64,000 bases of DNA from an uncultured Alistipes sp. (lineage in GTDB: Bacteria > Bacteroidota > Bacteroidia > Bacteroidales > Rikenellaceae). The stretch spans positions 39,357 to 103,356 of the forward strand of contig CANQIF010000009.1 of the NCBI GenBank assembly GCA_947623965.1, in the 5' to 3' direction. Position numbers and translations under genes: made by a program. Below, one piece after another: positions 9,144-18,045 of the stretch (its first letter is position 1; each line of letters opens with the position of its first letter). The notes beneath the pieces are model-generated. The model was not told where the DNA came from. It searched no databases and was given only the letters and a program-made list of their open reading frames with translations.

Positions 9144-9629
9144 TTATCGACTTTCTGCAGCCGGCAGCGACTGGTTGTCGAGTTGGTTGTTCCGTAAGCT
9201 GTCGGAGCTTTCGATCGGGTTTTCGGGGAGCAGATAACCGGCCGAGTCGAGCCGTGCGATGGCCGCTTCGATCGCCTCCTGCCAAAGATCGGATTCGGGG
9301 CGGATCGTGACGGCGAAGGTCCGGTCGGGGAGGAGTTTCAGATCGTGCGTGAAGCTCGAACGGGCGAAGGAGATGCGGGCCGTAAGCTCGTCCGGCACTG
9401 CGTCGGTTGAGAGGGTGAAGCGGTTCCCGCGGACTAAGCAGGAATCGATACGGCGTTCGATCCCCGTGTCGTCGGTCGTCGAGAGATAGGCGTATTGATA
9501 GTCGAGCCCCCGGAGCTCCTCCGAAAAGCATCCTTCGATGATGGCCGTGCGGCTCGGCTGCTCCAGTTGGAGATAGAGCACAGCGAAAATAGCGAGACAC
9601 AGAATGACGAAGATGGCGGTGTTTTTCAT
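9144..9629 (-). CDS. Small membrane-anchored or secreted protein, possibly DUF4369-like
   Basis: The product has 161 residues from the ATG at 9629; an upstream in-frame TTG at 9638 is less likely. It begins with one hydrophobic segment (NTAIFVILCLAIFAVLYLQL) without a lipobox, so it is either a signal anchor or cleaved. The remainder, with IIEGCFSEELRGLDYQYAYL and RGNRFTLSTDAV, loosely resembles the beta-sandwich DUF4369 domain that precedes thioredoxin domains in Bacteroidota, but no thioredoxin follows. The C-terminus is Asn/Ser/Asp-rich and probably disordered. A good promoter lies just upstream. Transcribed alone, convergent with the glycosyltransferase operon. No specific function can be assigned. 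Confidence 0.7.
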   Translation of the reverse strand: MKNTAIFVILCLAIFAVLYLQLEQPSRTAIIEGCFSEELRGLDYQYAYLSTTDDTGIERRIDSCLVRGNRFTLSTDAVPDELTARISFARSSFTHDLKLLPDRTFAVTIRPESDLWQEAIEAAIARLDSAGYLLPENPIESSDSLRNNQLDNQSLPAAESR

Positions 9630-9652
9630 CTTTTCCAATTTTTATGTTTCGG

Positions 9653-9683
9653 CAAAGATAGTACTATTTATTTAGAATACCAA
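9653..9683 (-). promoter_or_regulatory. Promoter of the 9144-9629 gene
   Basis: TATCTTTG (9660-9653) is a full match to the TAnnTTTG -7 element, with TTGG (9683-9680) 19 bp upstream as the -33 element. It supports the ATG at 9629 as the start. Confidence 0.65.
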
Positions 9684-9780
9684 GCGGCATTAAAAAAACG
9701 ATTTCGCTATGGCTTCGGTGGAGCCGCAATTTTAATCGAATGGGTGTAATACACGGACCGGTTCGGGTGCGTATTTAATT

Positions 9781-10100
9781 CGGGCCGCGGCTTGCGAAGG
9801 GCCGGCACGAACGGACGCAAAGGCGGACGCGAGTAGCGGGCCTTCGCGGGGCGAAGCTGCGGCCGCTCGGTCCTGACGGACCGGTCCCAACTTGGAGGCC
9901 AGCCCGCAGCCGAGCGGACGGGCGTGCGACGTAGAGGAGCAACCCTCCGCCTGGGGGCGGCTGCGGGCTGCCGACGTCTGCGACGTCGAATTTATATCAA
10001 GACATTTCGGCATGGTCGGCGGCTGGCAGTCTGCCAGTCCTATCGGACCAATTTTTCCAGCAAACATTGCCACCTCAACCAGCTTTCGCGGGCAGCCTCC
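9781..10100. repeat. Modular GC-rich repeat locus 1 (A-B-C)
   Basis: This fills most of the gap between the divergent starts at 9629 and 10342. Module A (9781-9884) is the GAAGG/CCTTC variant and ends in the hairpin CGGTCC-tgac-GGACCG. Module B (9902-9968) has arms GCCCGCAGCCG and CGGCTGCGGGC, 11 bp perfectly paired. Two C units follow: one with GACGTC-tgc-GACGTC, the other with GTCC-tatc-GGAC. It lies between two divergent promoters, so it is not simply a transcription terminator. Confidence 0.85.
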
Positions 10101-10341
10101 AACAAAAAAATGCCAATTTCTCCCTCTCGAACCAGATCCAGCAGGCGAAATCATCCGACATTTTTCCCGTCAAAAGTTGCAAAAACGGAATTAATGCCGT
10201 ATTTTTACCTGGATAAAAAGGATCGATCGCGTCCGGTTTATCCGAAGCGGCGGGAACCCGACAGAATCCCGGAACGAAAAGCCGAACAGCCCGGGCGCAG
10301 AGCGATCGAAAACAACCATCCATCAACCGACTAAATTACCG

Positions 10342-11823
10342 ATGAAAAGTTTAGGTATCGATATCGGCTCCTCGTCCGTCAAGGTCTCGCTGCTCGATAT
10401 TGCCACGGGCGCATGCGTCGCCTCCTCGACCAATCCCTCGCAGGAGATGCCCATCGAGGCGCTGCGCAGCGGCTGGGCGGAGCAGGACCCCGAAATGTGG
10501 TGGCGCTATGCCGTCGAGGGAATCCGCAAAATCGCCACCGACCATCCCATGCGCGAGGTGGCCGCGATCGGCATCACCTACCAGATGCACGGCATGGTGG
10601 CCCTCTCGAAGGAGCACCGGCCGCTGCGCAAGGCGATCATCTGGTGCGATTCGCGCGCCGTGGAGATCGGCGCCGAGGCGCTCGATGCGATCGGCCGCGA
10701 CTTCTGTCTGGCCCACACGCTCAACTCGCCGGGCAACTTCACCGCCTCGAAGCTGGCGTGGGTCAAGCGCAACGAGCCCGAACTCTTCGCCGAAATCGAC
10801 CGTTTCATCCTCCCGGGCGACTACATTGCCTACCGTCTCTCGGGGCGTGTCTCGACCACTGTCAGCGGTCTTTCCGAGCAGATTCTCTGGGACTTCAAGG
10901 AAGAGCGGCGCGCCGATTTCGTCGCCGACTACTACGGCATTCCGCACACGATGATCCCCGAGACAGGCGTCTCGATCGGCATCGAAGCCCGTACGGATGC
11001 CGGGACCGAAGCGCTGCTCGGCATTCCCGAAGGGACCCCCATCGCCTACCGCGCCGGCGACCAGCCGAACAACGCCTTCTCGCTCAACGTCATGGAGGCG
11101 GGCGAAATCGCCGCAACGGGCGGTACGAGCGGTGTGGTCTACGGCGTGGTCGATACGCCGAAGGCCGACCCGTTGTCGCGCGTCAACACCTTCGTCCACG
11201 TCAACCACCGTCCCGAGGCGCCGCGATACGGCATTCTGCTCTGCATCAACGGTACGGGATGCCTCAACTCGTGGATGCGCCGCAACGTCGTGCGCGAGAC
11301 CCTCGGCTACGGCGAGATGAACAACCTCGCCGCCCAGGCGCCCGTCGGCTCGGACGGGCTGCTGGTCCTCCCCTTCGGCAACGGTGCCGAACGCGTCTTG
11401 GGCAACCGCACGACGGGGGCCGCCATCGTCGGCATCGACCTCAACCGTCACACGACGGCCCACATTCTGCGCGCCGCGCAGGAGGGCATCGCCTATTCGT
11501 TCCGCTACGGCATCGACCTCATGCGCGATCTGGGGCTGAAACCCGACGTGATCCGCGCCGGCAAGGCCAACCTCTTCCTCTCTCCCCTCTTCCGTCAGAC
11601 GCTGGCGACCTTGACGGGCGCCCGCATCGAACTCTTCGACACCGACGGTTCGCTCGGTGCGGCCCGCGGTGCGGCACTCGGCGCCGGCTTCTACAAGAGT
11701 CGCGAGGAGGCATTCGCTTCGCTGCGCCGGTTAGAGACGATCGAACCCCGCGAGGCGGACCGTGCCATACTGGAGCAAAGCTACGAGGCCTGGAAGCGGG
11801 AGGTGGAGCGCAGAATCGGATAA
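10342..11823 (+). CDS. xylB: Xylulokinase
   Basis: Xylulokinase phosphorylates D-xylulose with ATP to xylulose 5-phosphate for the pentose phosphate pathway. The product has 493 residues, the usual FGGY-kinase length. The start SLGIDIGSSSVKVSLLD is the first phosphate-binding loop of the ASKHA fold. Then ITYQMHGMVAL and IIWCDSRA are xylulokinase-like substrate motifs; AATGGTSGVVYGV is the second phosphate loop and RAGKANLFLSPLFRQTLATL lies in the FGGY signature region. The start is preceded by a TATTTTTA sequence near 10200 that may serve as a -7 box. xylA follows 689 bp downstream on the same strand, with a repeat array between them. No xylose transporter or regulator is adjacent. Confidence 0.96.
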   Translation: MKSLGIDIGSSSVKVSLLDIATGACVASSTNPSQEMPIEALRSGWAEQDPEMWWRYAVEGIRKIATDHPMREVAAIGITYQMHGMVALSKEHRPLRKAIIWCDSRAVEIGAEALDAIGRDFCLAHTLNSPGNFTASKLAWVKRNEPELFAEIDRFILPGDYIAYRLSGRVSTTVSGLSEQILWDFKEERRADFVADYYGIPHTMIPETGVSIGIEARTDAGTEALLGIPEGTPIAYRAGDQPNNAFSLNVMEAGEIAATGGTSGVVYGVVDTPKADPLSRVNTFVHVNHRPEAPRYGILLCINGTGCLNSWMRRNVVRETLGYGEMNNLAAQAPVGSDGLLVLPFGNGAERVLGNRTTGAAIVGIDLNRHTTAHILRAAQEGIAYSFRYGIDLMRDLGLKPDVIRAGKANLFLSPLFRQTLATLTGARIELFDTDGSLGAARGAALGAGFYKSREEAFASLRRLETIEPREADRAILEQSYEAWKREVERRIG

Positions 11824-11863
11824 GACGAGAGCGAGGCCGAGCTTGTTTGTGCGTCTATTCCGG

Positions 11864-12462
11864 TTCGGGCAGCAGCCTGCGGAGCGCACGCAAGTTCGGG
11901 GACGAACGGCGGGCCTCCGCCTCCGGGAGGCTGCGGTCCCGCTACGCCCTATGGGCGCAAATTCAATACGAGGTCGATTCCTATTGCAAGGCAAGCCCGT
12001 AGCCGAGCGGACGGGCCTGCGATGTAAAGGAGCAGTCCTCCGCCCGGGGGCGGCTGCGGGCTGCTGGTCGCTGCGCGACCGAACTCGACGCCAAACGCTC
12101 CGCAACAAACAGCGGCTGCGGGCTGCCGACGTCTCCGACGTCGAGTTTGCAACAAGCCACCTCGGTACGGTCGGCGGTTGCGGGCTGCCGGTCGCTGCGC
12201 GACCGATCCGGCTCGAGGGCAACTTCTCCACCAGCGGCTGCTGTGGCCCGCCGGTCGTTGCGGGACCTGACTCGATGTCAAACGCTCCGCAACGGACAGC
12301 GGCTGCGAGCTGTCGATCGCTACGCGACCGATCCGGCTGGAGGACACTTTCTCCACCACCAGCAGCTGCGGCCCGCTGGTCGTTGCGCGACCGAACTCGA
12401 CGCCAAACGCTCCGCAACGAACAGCGGCTGCGGCTCGCATGACCTCTGCGAGGTCGACAAAA
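11864..12462. repeat. Modular GC-rich repeat locus 2 (A-B-C with seven C units)
   Basis: This lies between xylB and xylA. Module A (11864-11958) ends in a GCCC-tat-GGGC hairpin; module B spans about 11994-12064. About seven tandem C units of 60-65 nt follow, starting near 12050, 12112, 12174, 12234, 12299, 12362 and 12423. Each unit is a CGGCTGCGGGCTGC-like header, a short hairpin (GGTCGC-tgc-GCGACC, GACGTC-tcc-GACGTC, GACCTC-tgc-GAGGTC), and a 28-32 nt tail. Tails fall into a few recurring types. No gene is visible here; the open frames come from high GC content. Confidence 0.85.
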
Positions 12463-12512
12463 TAGCGAAGATACAACAACGAAACAACCTATAAAACCAT
12501 TTATTTACAACT

Positions 12513-13823
12513 ATGGCAAAAGAATTTTTCCCTTCGATCGGTAAGATCCCGTTCGAAGGCAAGGAGTCGAAGAACCCGATGGCCTTCCACTACTACAATC
12601 CCGAACAGGTCGTAGCTGGCCGCAAGATGAAGGATTGGCTGCGTTTCTCGATGGCCTGGTGGCATACGCTGTGCGCCGAGGGTGCCGACCAGTTCGGCGG
12701 CGGCACGAAGCACTTCCCCTGGAACGAGGCGGCCAGCCCGATCGAGCGTGCCAAGGCCAAGATGGATGCCGGCTTCGAGTTCATGCAGAAGATGGGCATC
12801 GAGTACTACTGCTTCCACGACGTCGATCTGGTCGATGAAGATCCCGATCCGGTCAAGTACGAGGCCAACCTCCGGGAGATCGTCGCCTACGCCAAGCAGA
12901 AGCAGGCTGAGACCGGCATCAAGTTGCTGTGGGGCACGGCCAACGTCTTCGGCAACGCCCGCTATATGAACGGCGCCTCGACGAACCCCGATTTCGACAC
13001 GGCAGCCCGCGCCATGCTGCAGATCAAGAACGCCATCGACGCCACGATCGCCCTCGGCGGTGAGAACTACGTCTTCTGGGGCGGCCGCGAAGGGTACATG
13101 TCGCTGCTCAACACCGATATGAAGCGCGAGAAGGAGCACATGGCGACGATGCTCACGATGGCCCGCGACTACGCCCGCTCGAAGGGCTTCAAGGGCAACT
13201 TCTTAGTCGAGCCCAAGCCCATGGAGCCGATGAAGCACCAGTACGACGTCGATACGGAGACGGTGATCGGTTTCCTGCGCGCCCACGGTCTCGACAAGGA
13301 TTTCAAGGTCAACATCGAGGTGAACCACGCCACCCTCGCCGGCCACACCTTCGAGCACGAGCTGCAGTGCGCCGTCGATGCCGGCATGCTCGGTTCGATC
13401 GACGCCAACCGCGGCGACTACCAGAACGGCTGGGACACGGACCAGTTCCCGATCGACCTTTACGAACTGGTGCAGGCTATGATGGTGATCGTCCGCGGCG
13501 GCGGTCTGCAGGGAGGCGGCACGAACTTCGACGCCAAGACGCGCCGCAACTCGACCGATCCCGAGGATCTCTTCATCGCTCACATCTCCGGCATGGACAC
13601 GATGGCCCGCGCCCTGCTCATCGCAGCCGACCTGCTGGAAAATTCGCCCTACCAGAAGATGCTGGCCGAGCGCTACGCCTCGTACGACGGCGGCAAGGGC
13701 AAGGAGTTCGAGGAGGGCAAACTGACCCTCGAAGAGGTCGCTGCCTATGCCCGCACGCACGAGCCCAAGCAAATCAGCGGCAAGCAGGAGCTCTACGAAG
13801 CGATTGTGAACATGTACATCTAA
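12513..13823 (+). CDS. xylA: Xylose isomerase
   Basis: This enzyme interconverts D-xylose and D-xylulose, feeding XylB. At 436 residues it has the length of the class II enzyme (E. coli and Bacteroides type). Visible signatures: [31 protein letters not shown] (catalytic His in the FHD motif), [35 protein letters not shown] (metal ligands and catalytic Lys) and [16 protein letters not shown]. The start [16 protein letters not shown] is standard for Bacteroidota XylA. A strong intrinsic terminator follows at 13861. I see no clear promoter directly upstream, so expression may depend on xylB read-through across the repeat array. Confidence 0.98.
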   Translation: MAKEFFPSIGKIPFEGKESKNPMAFHYYNPEQVVAGRKMKDWLRFSMAWWHTLCAEGADQFGGGTKHFPWNEAASPIERAKAKMDAGFEFMQKMGIEYYCFHDVDLVDEDPDPVKYEANLREIVAYAKQKQAETGIKLLWGTANVFGNARYMNGASTNPDFDTAARAMLQIKNAIDATIALGGENYVFWGGREGYMSLLNTDMKREKEHMATMLTMARDYARSKGFKGNFLVEPKPMEPMKHQYDVDTETVIGFLRAHGLDKDFKVNIEVNHATLAGHTFEHELQCAVDAGMLGSIDANRGDYQNGWDTDQFPIDLYELVQAMMVIVRGGGLQGGGTNFDAKTRRNSTDPEDLFIAHISGMDTMARALLIAADLLENSPYQKMLAERYASYDGGKGKEFEEGKLTLEEVAAYARTHEPKQISGKQELYEAIVNMYI

Positions 13824-13860
13824 ATTCGTTTTCCGGGCGTTCGACCCGGAAAAACCGGAA

Positions 13861-13893
13861 AGTCCTCTTTCGCGATGCGAAAGAGGACTTTTT
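13861..13893 (+). terminator. Intrinsic terminator of xylA
   Basis: Arms AGTCCTCTTTCGC and GCGAAAGAGGACT (13 bp, perfect) enclose a 3-nt loop and run into a T stretch. A second small hairpin just upstream (13831-13850) pairs TCCGGG with CCCGGA. Confidence 0.9.
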
Positions 13894-13931
13894 CATTTAA
13901 GAACAGGGCGCTGCGCTTTCCTATCATTCAA

Positions 13932-14810
13932 GATCGGGACGCAGCCTGCGGAGGACACGCAGATTCGGCAACGAACTGCGGGCCTCCGTGCCCGGGAGGC
14001 TGCGGCCCGCCAATCGCTGCGCGATTGATTTCATGCAAAAAGCCCGCAGCCGAGCGGATAGGCTTGCGACGGAAAGGAGTAGCCCTCCGCCCAGAAACGG
14101 CTGCGGGCTGCTTGCGCCTCCTTGCAGGAGCCGCAAATGAAAAATTCAACATGAAGAATTAAGAATGATCTTCGGGCCGGAGCTTGCGAAGGGGCGCACG
14201 AGCGGACCTGTGGGACGCGAGGAGCGGGCCTTCGCGCGGCGAAGTTTCGGCCCGCTGCGGTTCCGTTCGGAACCGCAAATTCAGCATTCAAAATTCAAAA
14301 TTACAGATCGGGACGCAGCCTGCGGAGGACACGCAGATTCGGCAACGAACTGCGGGCCTCCGCCCGGCGGAGGCTGCGGCCCGCCAATCGCTGCGCGATT
14401 GATTCCTTGCAAAAGCCCGCAGCCGAGCGGACGGGCCTGCGACGTAGAGGAGCAGCCCTCCGCCCGGGGGCGGCTGCGGGCTGCCAGTCGCTACGCGACT
14501 AATCTTGCTGGCATACATTTTCTCCACCACCTGCTGCTGCTGCGGGCTGTCGACGTCTCCGACGTCGAATTTGCCGCAAAACGCCTCAGCAAGGACCGAC
14601 GGCTGCGGGCTGCCAGTCGCTACGCGACTGATCTTGCTGGCGCACAAATTCTCCATCACCTGCTGCTGCGGGCTGCCGACGTCTCCGACGTCGAATTTGC
14701 CGCAAAGCACCTCTGCAAGACCTGCTGCTGCGGGCTGCCGGTCGCTCTGCGACCAATTTTTTCAGCGGCCCCCTTCCACCACAATTAACTGCTGCGGGCT
14801 GCGCGGCGCC
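13932..14810. repeat. Modular GC-rich repeat locus 3 (A-B-A-A-B-C)
   Basis: This is the second-largest locus, between xylA and the convergent pnuC-type gene. Module A at 13932-14031 and module A at 14304-14408 are nearly identical, with the same CAATCGC-tgc-GCGATTG hairpin, so one is a recent copy of the other. The A copy between them (14171-14277) is the GAAGG/CCTTC type with a GGTTCC-gttc-GGAACC hairpin. B copies lie at 14041-14113 and 14417-14483. Four or five C units follow, alternating tails of the CTTGCTGGC type and the ATTTGCCGCAAA type. AT-rich spacers carry ATTCAAAATTCAAAATT. The last C unit abuts or overlaps the end of the permease gene at 14785. No gene seen. Confidence 0.85.
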
Positions 14811-15375
14811 AGCGCAGGTAGCCGGCGACAGCCAGCCCCGTATAGAGGAGGTAGAGCCCCGCCGTGAAAGGGATCTGCTTATAGAGGTAGAGCCCGACGG
14901 TGATCGCATCGACGATGCCCCAGACGAGCCACTGTTCGACCAGTTTGCGCGAGAGCATCCACATCGCCACGACCGAGAGTGCGGTCGTCAGCGCATCCCA
15001 GAAAGGAACCGTGCTGTTCGTGAAGCGGACCAGCACGAAGTAGATCGCCGCATGCGCGGCAACATAGGCGGCAGCAAGGGCGGGCACGAAGCGTCCCGGC
15101 GTGTGGCGGATCAGCATCTGCTCCGTCGGGTGTTCCCGTGGCCCTCCCCGCGACGAGGTTTTCCGCCAGACAAACCAGCCGTAGAGCCCCGCCAGGATAT
15201 AATAGAGCTGCATCGAACAGTCGGCATAGAGCCCCGACTTGAAATAGAGCACGCCGTGCACGCAGGGCATGACGAGGCCCACGATCCAAAGGCGGATGTC
15301 GGCCCGGTATTCGAGCCACAGATAGAGCAGCCCGAGCACGATGCCCGTCAGCTGCAAAAAGAGTTTCCAATCCAT
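14785..15375 (-). CDS. pnuT: PnuC-family permease, probable thiamine transporter PnuT
   Basis: The product is a 196-residue inner-membrane protein of the PnuC family with about seven membrane segments, beginning DWKLFLQLTGIVLGLLYLWL. The family includes nicotinamide riboside carriers (PnuC) and thiamine carriers (PnuT). YILAGLYGWFVWR and LVEQWLVWGIVDAITVGLYL cover the pore-lining aromatic and Asn/Asp region. A TPP riboswitch precedes the receptor gene upstream in the same direction, so thiamine is the more likely substrate; the specificity is inferred from context, not residues. The start is the ATG at 15375, since the frame further upstream overlaps an intergenic hairpin. The usual third member of such operons, a thiamine pyrophosphokinase, is absent: the gene is followed by repeats. 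Confidence 0.85.
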   Translation of the reverse strand: MDWKLFLQLTGIVLGLLYLWLEYRADIRLWIVGLVMPCVHGVLYFKSGLYADCSMQLYYILAGLYGWFVWRKTSSRGGPREHPTEQMLIRHTPGRFVPALAAAYVAAHAAIYFVLVRFTNSTVPFWDALTTALSVVAMWMLSRKLVEQWLVWGIVDAITVGLYLYKQIPFTAGLYLLYTGLAVAGYLRWRRAARSS

Positions 15376-15410
15376 CGTTTTTCGTTTTTGGCAGGGCGGC
15401 CGGGGCAAAT

Positions 15411-15453
15411 CCGCTCATCCGCACCGTCTCGCGAAACGATGCGGATGAAGCGG
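15411..15453 (-). other. Intercistronic hairpin between receptor and permease
   Basis: ATCCGCA and TGCGGAT form the core of an imperfect stem extended by CCGCT/AGCGG and CGT/ACG. It lies in the 164-bp gap between the receptor stop and the permease start. There is no T tract, so it is more likely an mRNA stability or partial attenuation element than a terminator. Confidence 0.45.
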
Positions 15454-15539
15454 ACCCCGGTGGCCGGCCGGCTCTGTTCGGGCCGGGTCGAACGACGGCG
15501 GCTGTTCCATCCAATCCGTTGTCGGCCAGCCGAAGCAGG

Positions 15540-17831
15540 TCAGAAGCGCACCGTCACGTTGGCCAATGCGTGCAACGGAGCCTGCGGGAAGTAGTAGGCC
15601 ATGTCGTAGCGTTCGCCGTCCCACATGTAGGAGTAGGCGTAGCCGTTGCTCTCGTAGCGGGCGTCGAAAAGGTTGTAGAACGTCAGGCCGAAGCGGACGC
15701 TGCGGGCGGCCTTCGTGCGGAGCGTGTAGCCGAGATTGAGATTCGTCACGCAGTAGGCATCGAGCTGCTGGGCCCGGTTCTCGGTGTTCGTGAGGTATTG
15801 ATCGCCGACCCACTGCGTCTGGAAGACGGCCTCGAAGCCGCGGTGATGAAAATCGAGCGAAAGCGCACCCATCGACTCGGGCGAAAAGGCGATCGTCCGG
15901 TCGCCCAGGTTCTCGCCGTAAGTGGGGCTTTCATAGAGCTCGTCGATGTAGTTCTCGATCTTGTTGCGGCTGAAGGTGGCATTGGCGCCGAGCGTGAACC
16001 ACGGCGTCGCACGCCACGAGGCCGAAAGCTCGACGCCGCAGCGGTAGCTGTCGGGGACATTGATGTTCAGCGCATTCAAGCCCTCGTTCACCATGCCCGT
16101 CGGAACCAGCTGGTCCTTGTAGTCCATGTAGTAGAAGTTCACGCCGGCCGAGAAACGGGGCGACGCGAAAGTGTAACCCGCCTCGTAGTCGTAGAGCTTC
16201 TCAGAATCGGGATAGCTGTCGTCGGCCGCGAACATGTAGCGGTCGGTGAAGTCCGAACGCGTCGGCTCCTTCTGCGCCACGGCGAACGAGGCGTAGAGCG
16301 TGTGTCCCTTGGCCGGACGCCATTGCAGTCCCAGATGCGGATTGAAGAAACGGTAGGTTTCGTTCACGTCGATCGGCTGCATGCCCACCTCGCTGCTGTG
16401 GAAGTTGTCGTTGACGCCCCAGGCTTTGTAGCGGACGTAGCGGTACTGCAGATCGGCGAAGAGGTTCAACCCCTCGGCCACCGTCCAGCTGGCACGGGCG
16501 AAAAGGTTGGCATCCTGCTTATCGACGTCGTTGTCGTACCAGCGCTTGTCGCCGTAGAGCTCGGGATCGAGCTCGTCGACCCAGTCCAGTTCGCCCCAGT
16601 GGGGGCAGGTGTAGTAGCTCCACGAGCCGCCGAAAGCGAGGTCCAGCCATTTCGAGGTGTAGTGCGCCGCAGCCTGCAGACCGCCCAGGTGGTTGCGCAT
16701 CAGCTTCTCGCGAATCAGATCCCGGCAGATCTCGCTGCCGGTCTCGTCGAACGCGAGGTTATCGGGAAAGAGGTATTCGCAGAGCTTCGCATCGTCCTTG
16801 TACTGCTTGTAGTAGCCATAGCCGTAGGTGTAGAAGGCCGTGGCGTTGATCGACCAGCGCTCGTTGAAACGGTGATTGAGGATCAGCTGGTTGTTGATCT
16901 GCAGGTAGTTATCGGTCTGGTCATCGTAATAGGCGACCCGCTGCCACTCGTAATCCTCGCTGTTCCACACGGTGAACGGCCCCGTCGGGGAAGCGTACAT
17001 GCCGCTCGAATTGTAGCGGCGGCCGTTGCGCTCCATCTCCTCCTTCGTCGCGCCGTTGTAGGTGAGGGCCGTCCGGGCCTGGCCGCCGAACGAGACGAAT
17101 TTGAGCATCGTATTGCCCTTGTAGTATCCGGCCTGGAAGAGGTAGGATTTCAGATCCGTGGCACCGCGGTCGATGTAGCCGTCCGAACCGATGTGCGTCA
17201 GACGGGCGTCGAGGACCCAGTGGCCGCCCAGCAGCCCCGAGGAGAATGCGACAGCCTGTTTCTGGGTGTTGTAGGAGCCGTAGGAGAGCGAGGCCTCGCC
17301 GCCCGGCACGGTCGAAATGGCTTCGGTGGTCATGTTCACGGCACCGCCGAAGGCGCCCGTGCCGTTGGTCGAGACGCCGGCGCCGCGCTGGATCTGGATC
17401 GAGCCGACCGACGAGATGAGATCGGGGGTGTCGTACCAGTACATCGAATGCGAGTCGGGGTTGTTGAGCGAAACGCCGTTGACCGTCACGTTCAGACGCG
17501 TGGCGTCCGTACCGCGCAGACGGATCGAAGTGCCGCCGATGCCGATGCCGGTCTCGTTCGTAGCGATCATCGAGGGGGTGAAAGCCAAGGCCGAGGGGAG
17601 GTCCGTGGCGTAGCTGTTGCGGACGATCGTTTCGCGGTCGAGGTCCTCGTAGGCGACCGGCGTACGAGCCGTGGCGCGCGTGCCGACCACTTCGATCTGC
17701 TGGAGGTGGTAGATGCGAAGCGAATCTTCGTCCGTCTCCTGCTGTTGATTTTCAGTGCGCGGCAAGACTTCGGCCCGCACCGGTGCGACGGCGATAAAAG
17801 CGGCCGTCAGGGTGAAAAAAAACCTTTTCAT
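15540..17831 (-). CDS. TonB-dependent outer-membrane receptor, probable thiamine uptake
   Basis: The product has 763 residues. A signal peptide ending near PVRAEV precedes a TonB-box-like region with IEVVGTRATARTPVAYEDLD (about residues 50-70). The plug domain then has IRLRGTDATRLNVTVNGVSL and VGSIQIQRGAGVSTNGTGAF, followed by a 22-stranded barrel ending in the aromatic NVTVRF needed for assembly. There is no N-terminal carboxypeptidase-like domain and no SusD partner, as expected for a vitamin rather than a glycan receptor. A TPP riboswitch in its leader implies repression when thiamine pyrophosphate is plentiful. It probably passes thiamine across the outer membrane to the PnuC-type permease encoded 164 bp downstream. 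Confidence 0.92.
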   Translation of the reverse strand: MKRFFFTLTAAFIAVAPVRAEVLPRTENQQQETDEDSLRIYHLQQIEVVGTRATARTPVAYEDLDRETIVRNSYATDLPSALAFTPSMIATNETGIGIGGTSIRLRGTDATRLNVTVNGVSLNNPDSHSMYWYDTPDLISSVGSIQIQRGAGVSTNGTGAFGGAVNMTTEAISTVPGGEASLSYGSYNTQKQAVAFSSGLLGGHWVLDARLTHIGSDGYIDRGATDLKSYLFQAGYYKGNTMLKFVSFGGQARTALTYNGATKEEMERNGRRYNSSGMYASPTGPFTVWNSEDYEWQRVAYYDDQTDNYLQINNQLILNHRFNERWSINATAFYTYGYGYYKQYKDDAKLCEYLFPDNLAFDETGSEICRDLIREKLMRNHLGGLQAAAHYTSKWLDLAFGGSWSYYTCPHWGELDWVDELDPELYGDKRWYDNDVDKQDANLFARASWTVAEGLNLFADLQYRYVRYKAWGVNDNFHSSEVGMQPIDVNETYRFFNPHLGLQWRPAKGHTLYASFAVAQKEPTRSDFTDRYMFAADDSYPDSEKLYDYEAGYTFASPRFSAGVNFYYMDYKDQLVPTGMVNEGLNALNINVPDSYRCGVELSASWRATPWFTLGANATFSRNKIENYIDELYESPTYGENLGDRTIAFSPESMGALSLDFHHRGFEAVFQTQWVGDQYLTNTENRAQQLDAYCVTNLNLGYTLRTKAARSVRFGLTFYNLFDARYESNGYAYSYMWDGERYDMAYYFPQAPLHALANVTVRF

Positions 17832-17880
17832 CGTTTAACTTTGGGTTGATTAAACTTGAAAAGGGGTTTCGAATATCGAT

Positions 17881-18036
17881 TATGCTTTCCCGGTCTCGGC
17901 ATTACCCGTCTCCGGTACAATGGGTATAATCTCAGCCCGGAAACCGTCCGCCGATCCGTTCGCGACCGCATCGGTGCCGGGTCCTTCCTCCGAAGAGGTC
18001 CGACCAGCTCGGGTTGTCTTCCGGACACCCCTTTTG
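17881..18036 (-). ncRNA. TPP (THI-box) riboswitch
   Basis: On the minus strand the leader of the receptor gene contains, in order: GGGGTGTCCGG (18032-18021), a long variable P3 arm, CCGGGCTGAGATTATACCC, and GGGTAATGCCGAGACCGGG. CTGAGA, TACCC and GGGTAATGCC are the invariant core of the thiamine pyrophosphate aptamer, with TACCC pairing GGGTA. The P3 arm is about 80 nt, longer than in the E. coli thiM aptamer, but P3 length varies in this class. The aptamer ends some 50 nt before the ATG, so control may act on translation start. Confidence 0.9.
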
Positions 18037-18045
18037 TTGTCGGGG

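Noticed and set aside
9781..10100. Repeat loci as ordinary transcription terminators
   Set aside because: They lack T tracts and several lie between divergent promoters or far from stops; separate intrinsic terminators exist nearby, for example at 13861.
11881..12455. Protein-coding genes within the repeat loci
   Set aside because: Similar peptides appear in several frames because the DNA repeats. Paired changes in stems point to structure, not codons, and there are no starts with plausible signals.
12050..12462. CRISPR array
   Set aside because: Units are 60-65 nt with diverged headers and recurring tails, so there are no identical repeats with unique spacers, and no cas genes lie in the window.
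14785..15375. Nicotinamide riboside transporter (PnuC proper)
   Set aside because: The family allows it, but the TPP riboswitch and adjoining receptor favour thiamine, so PnuT is the preferred reading.
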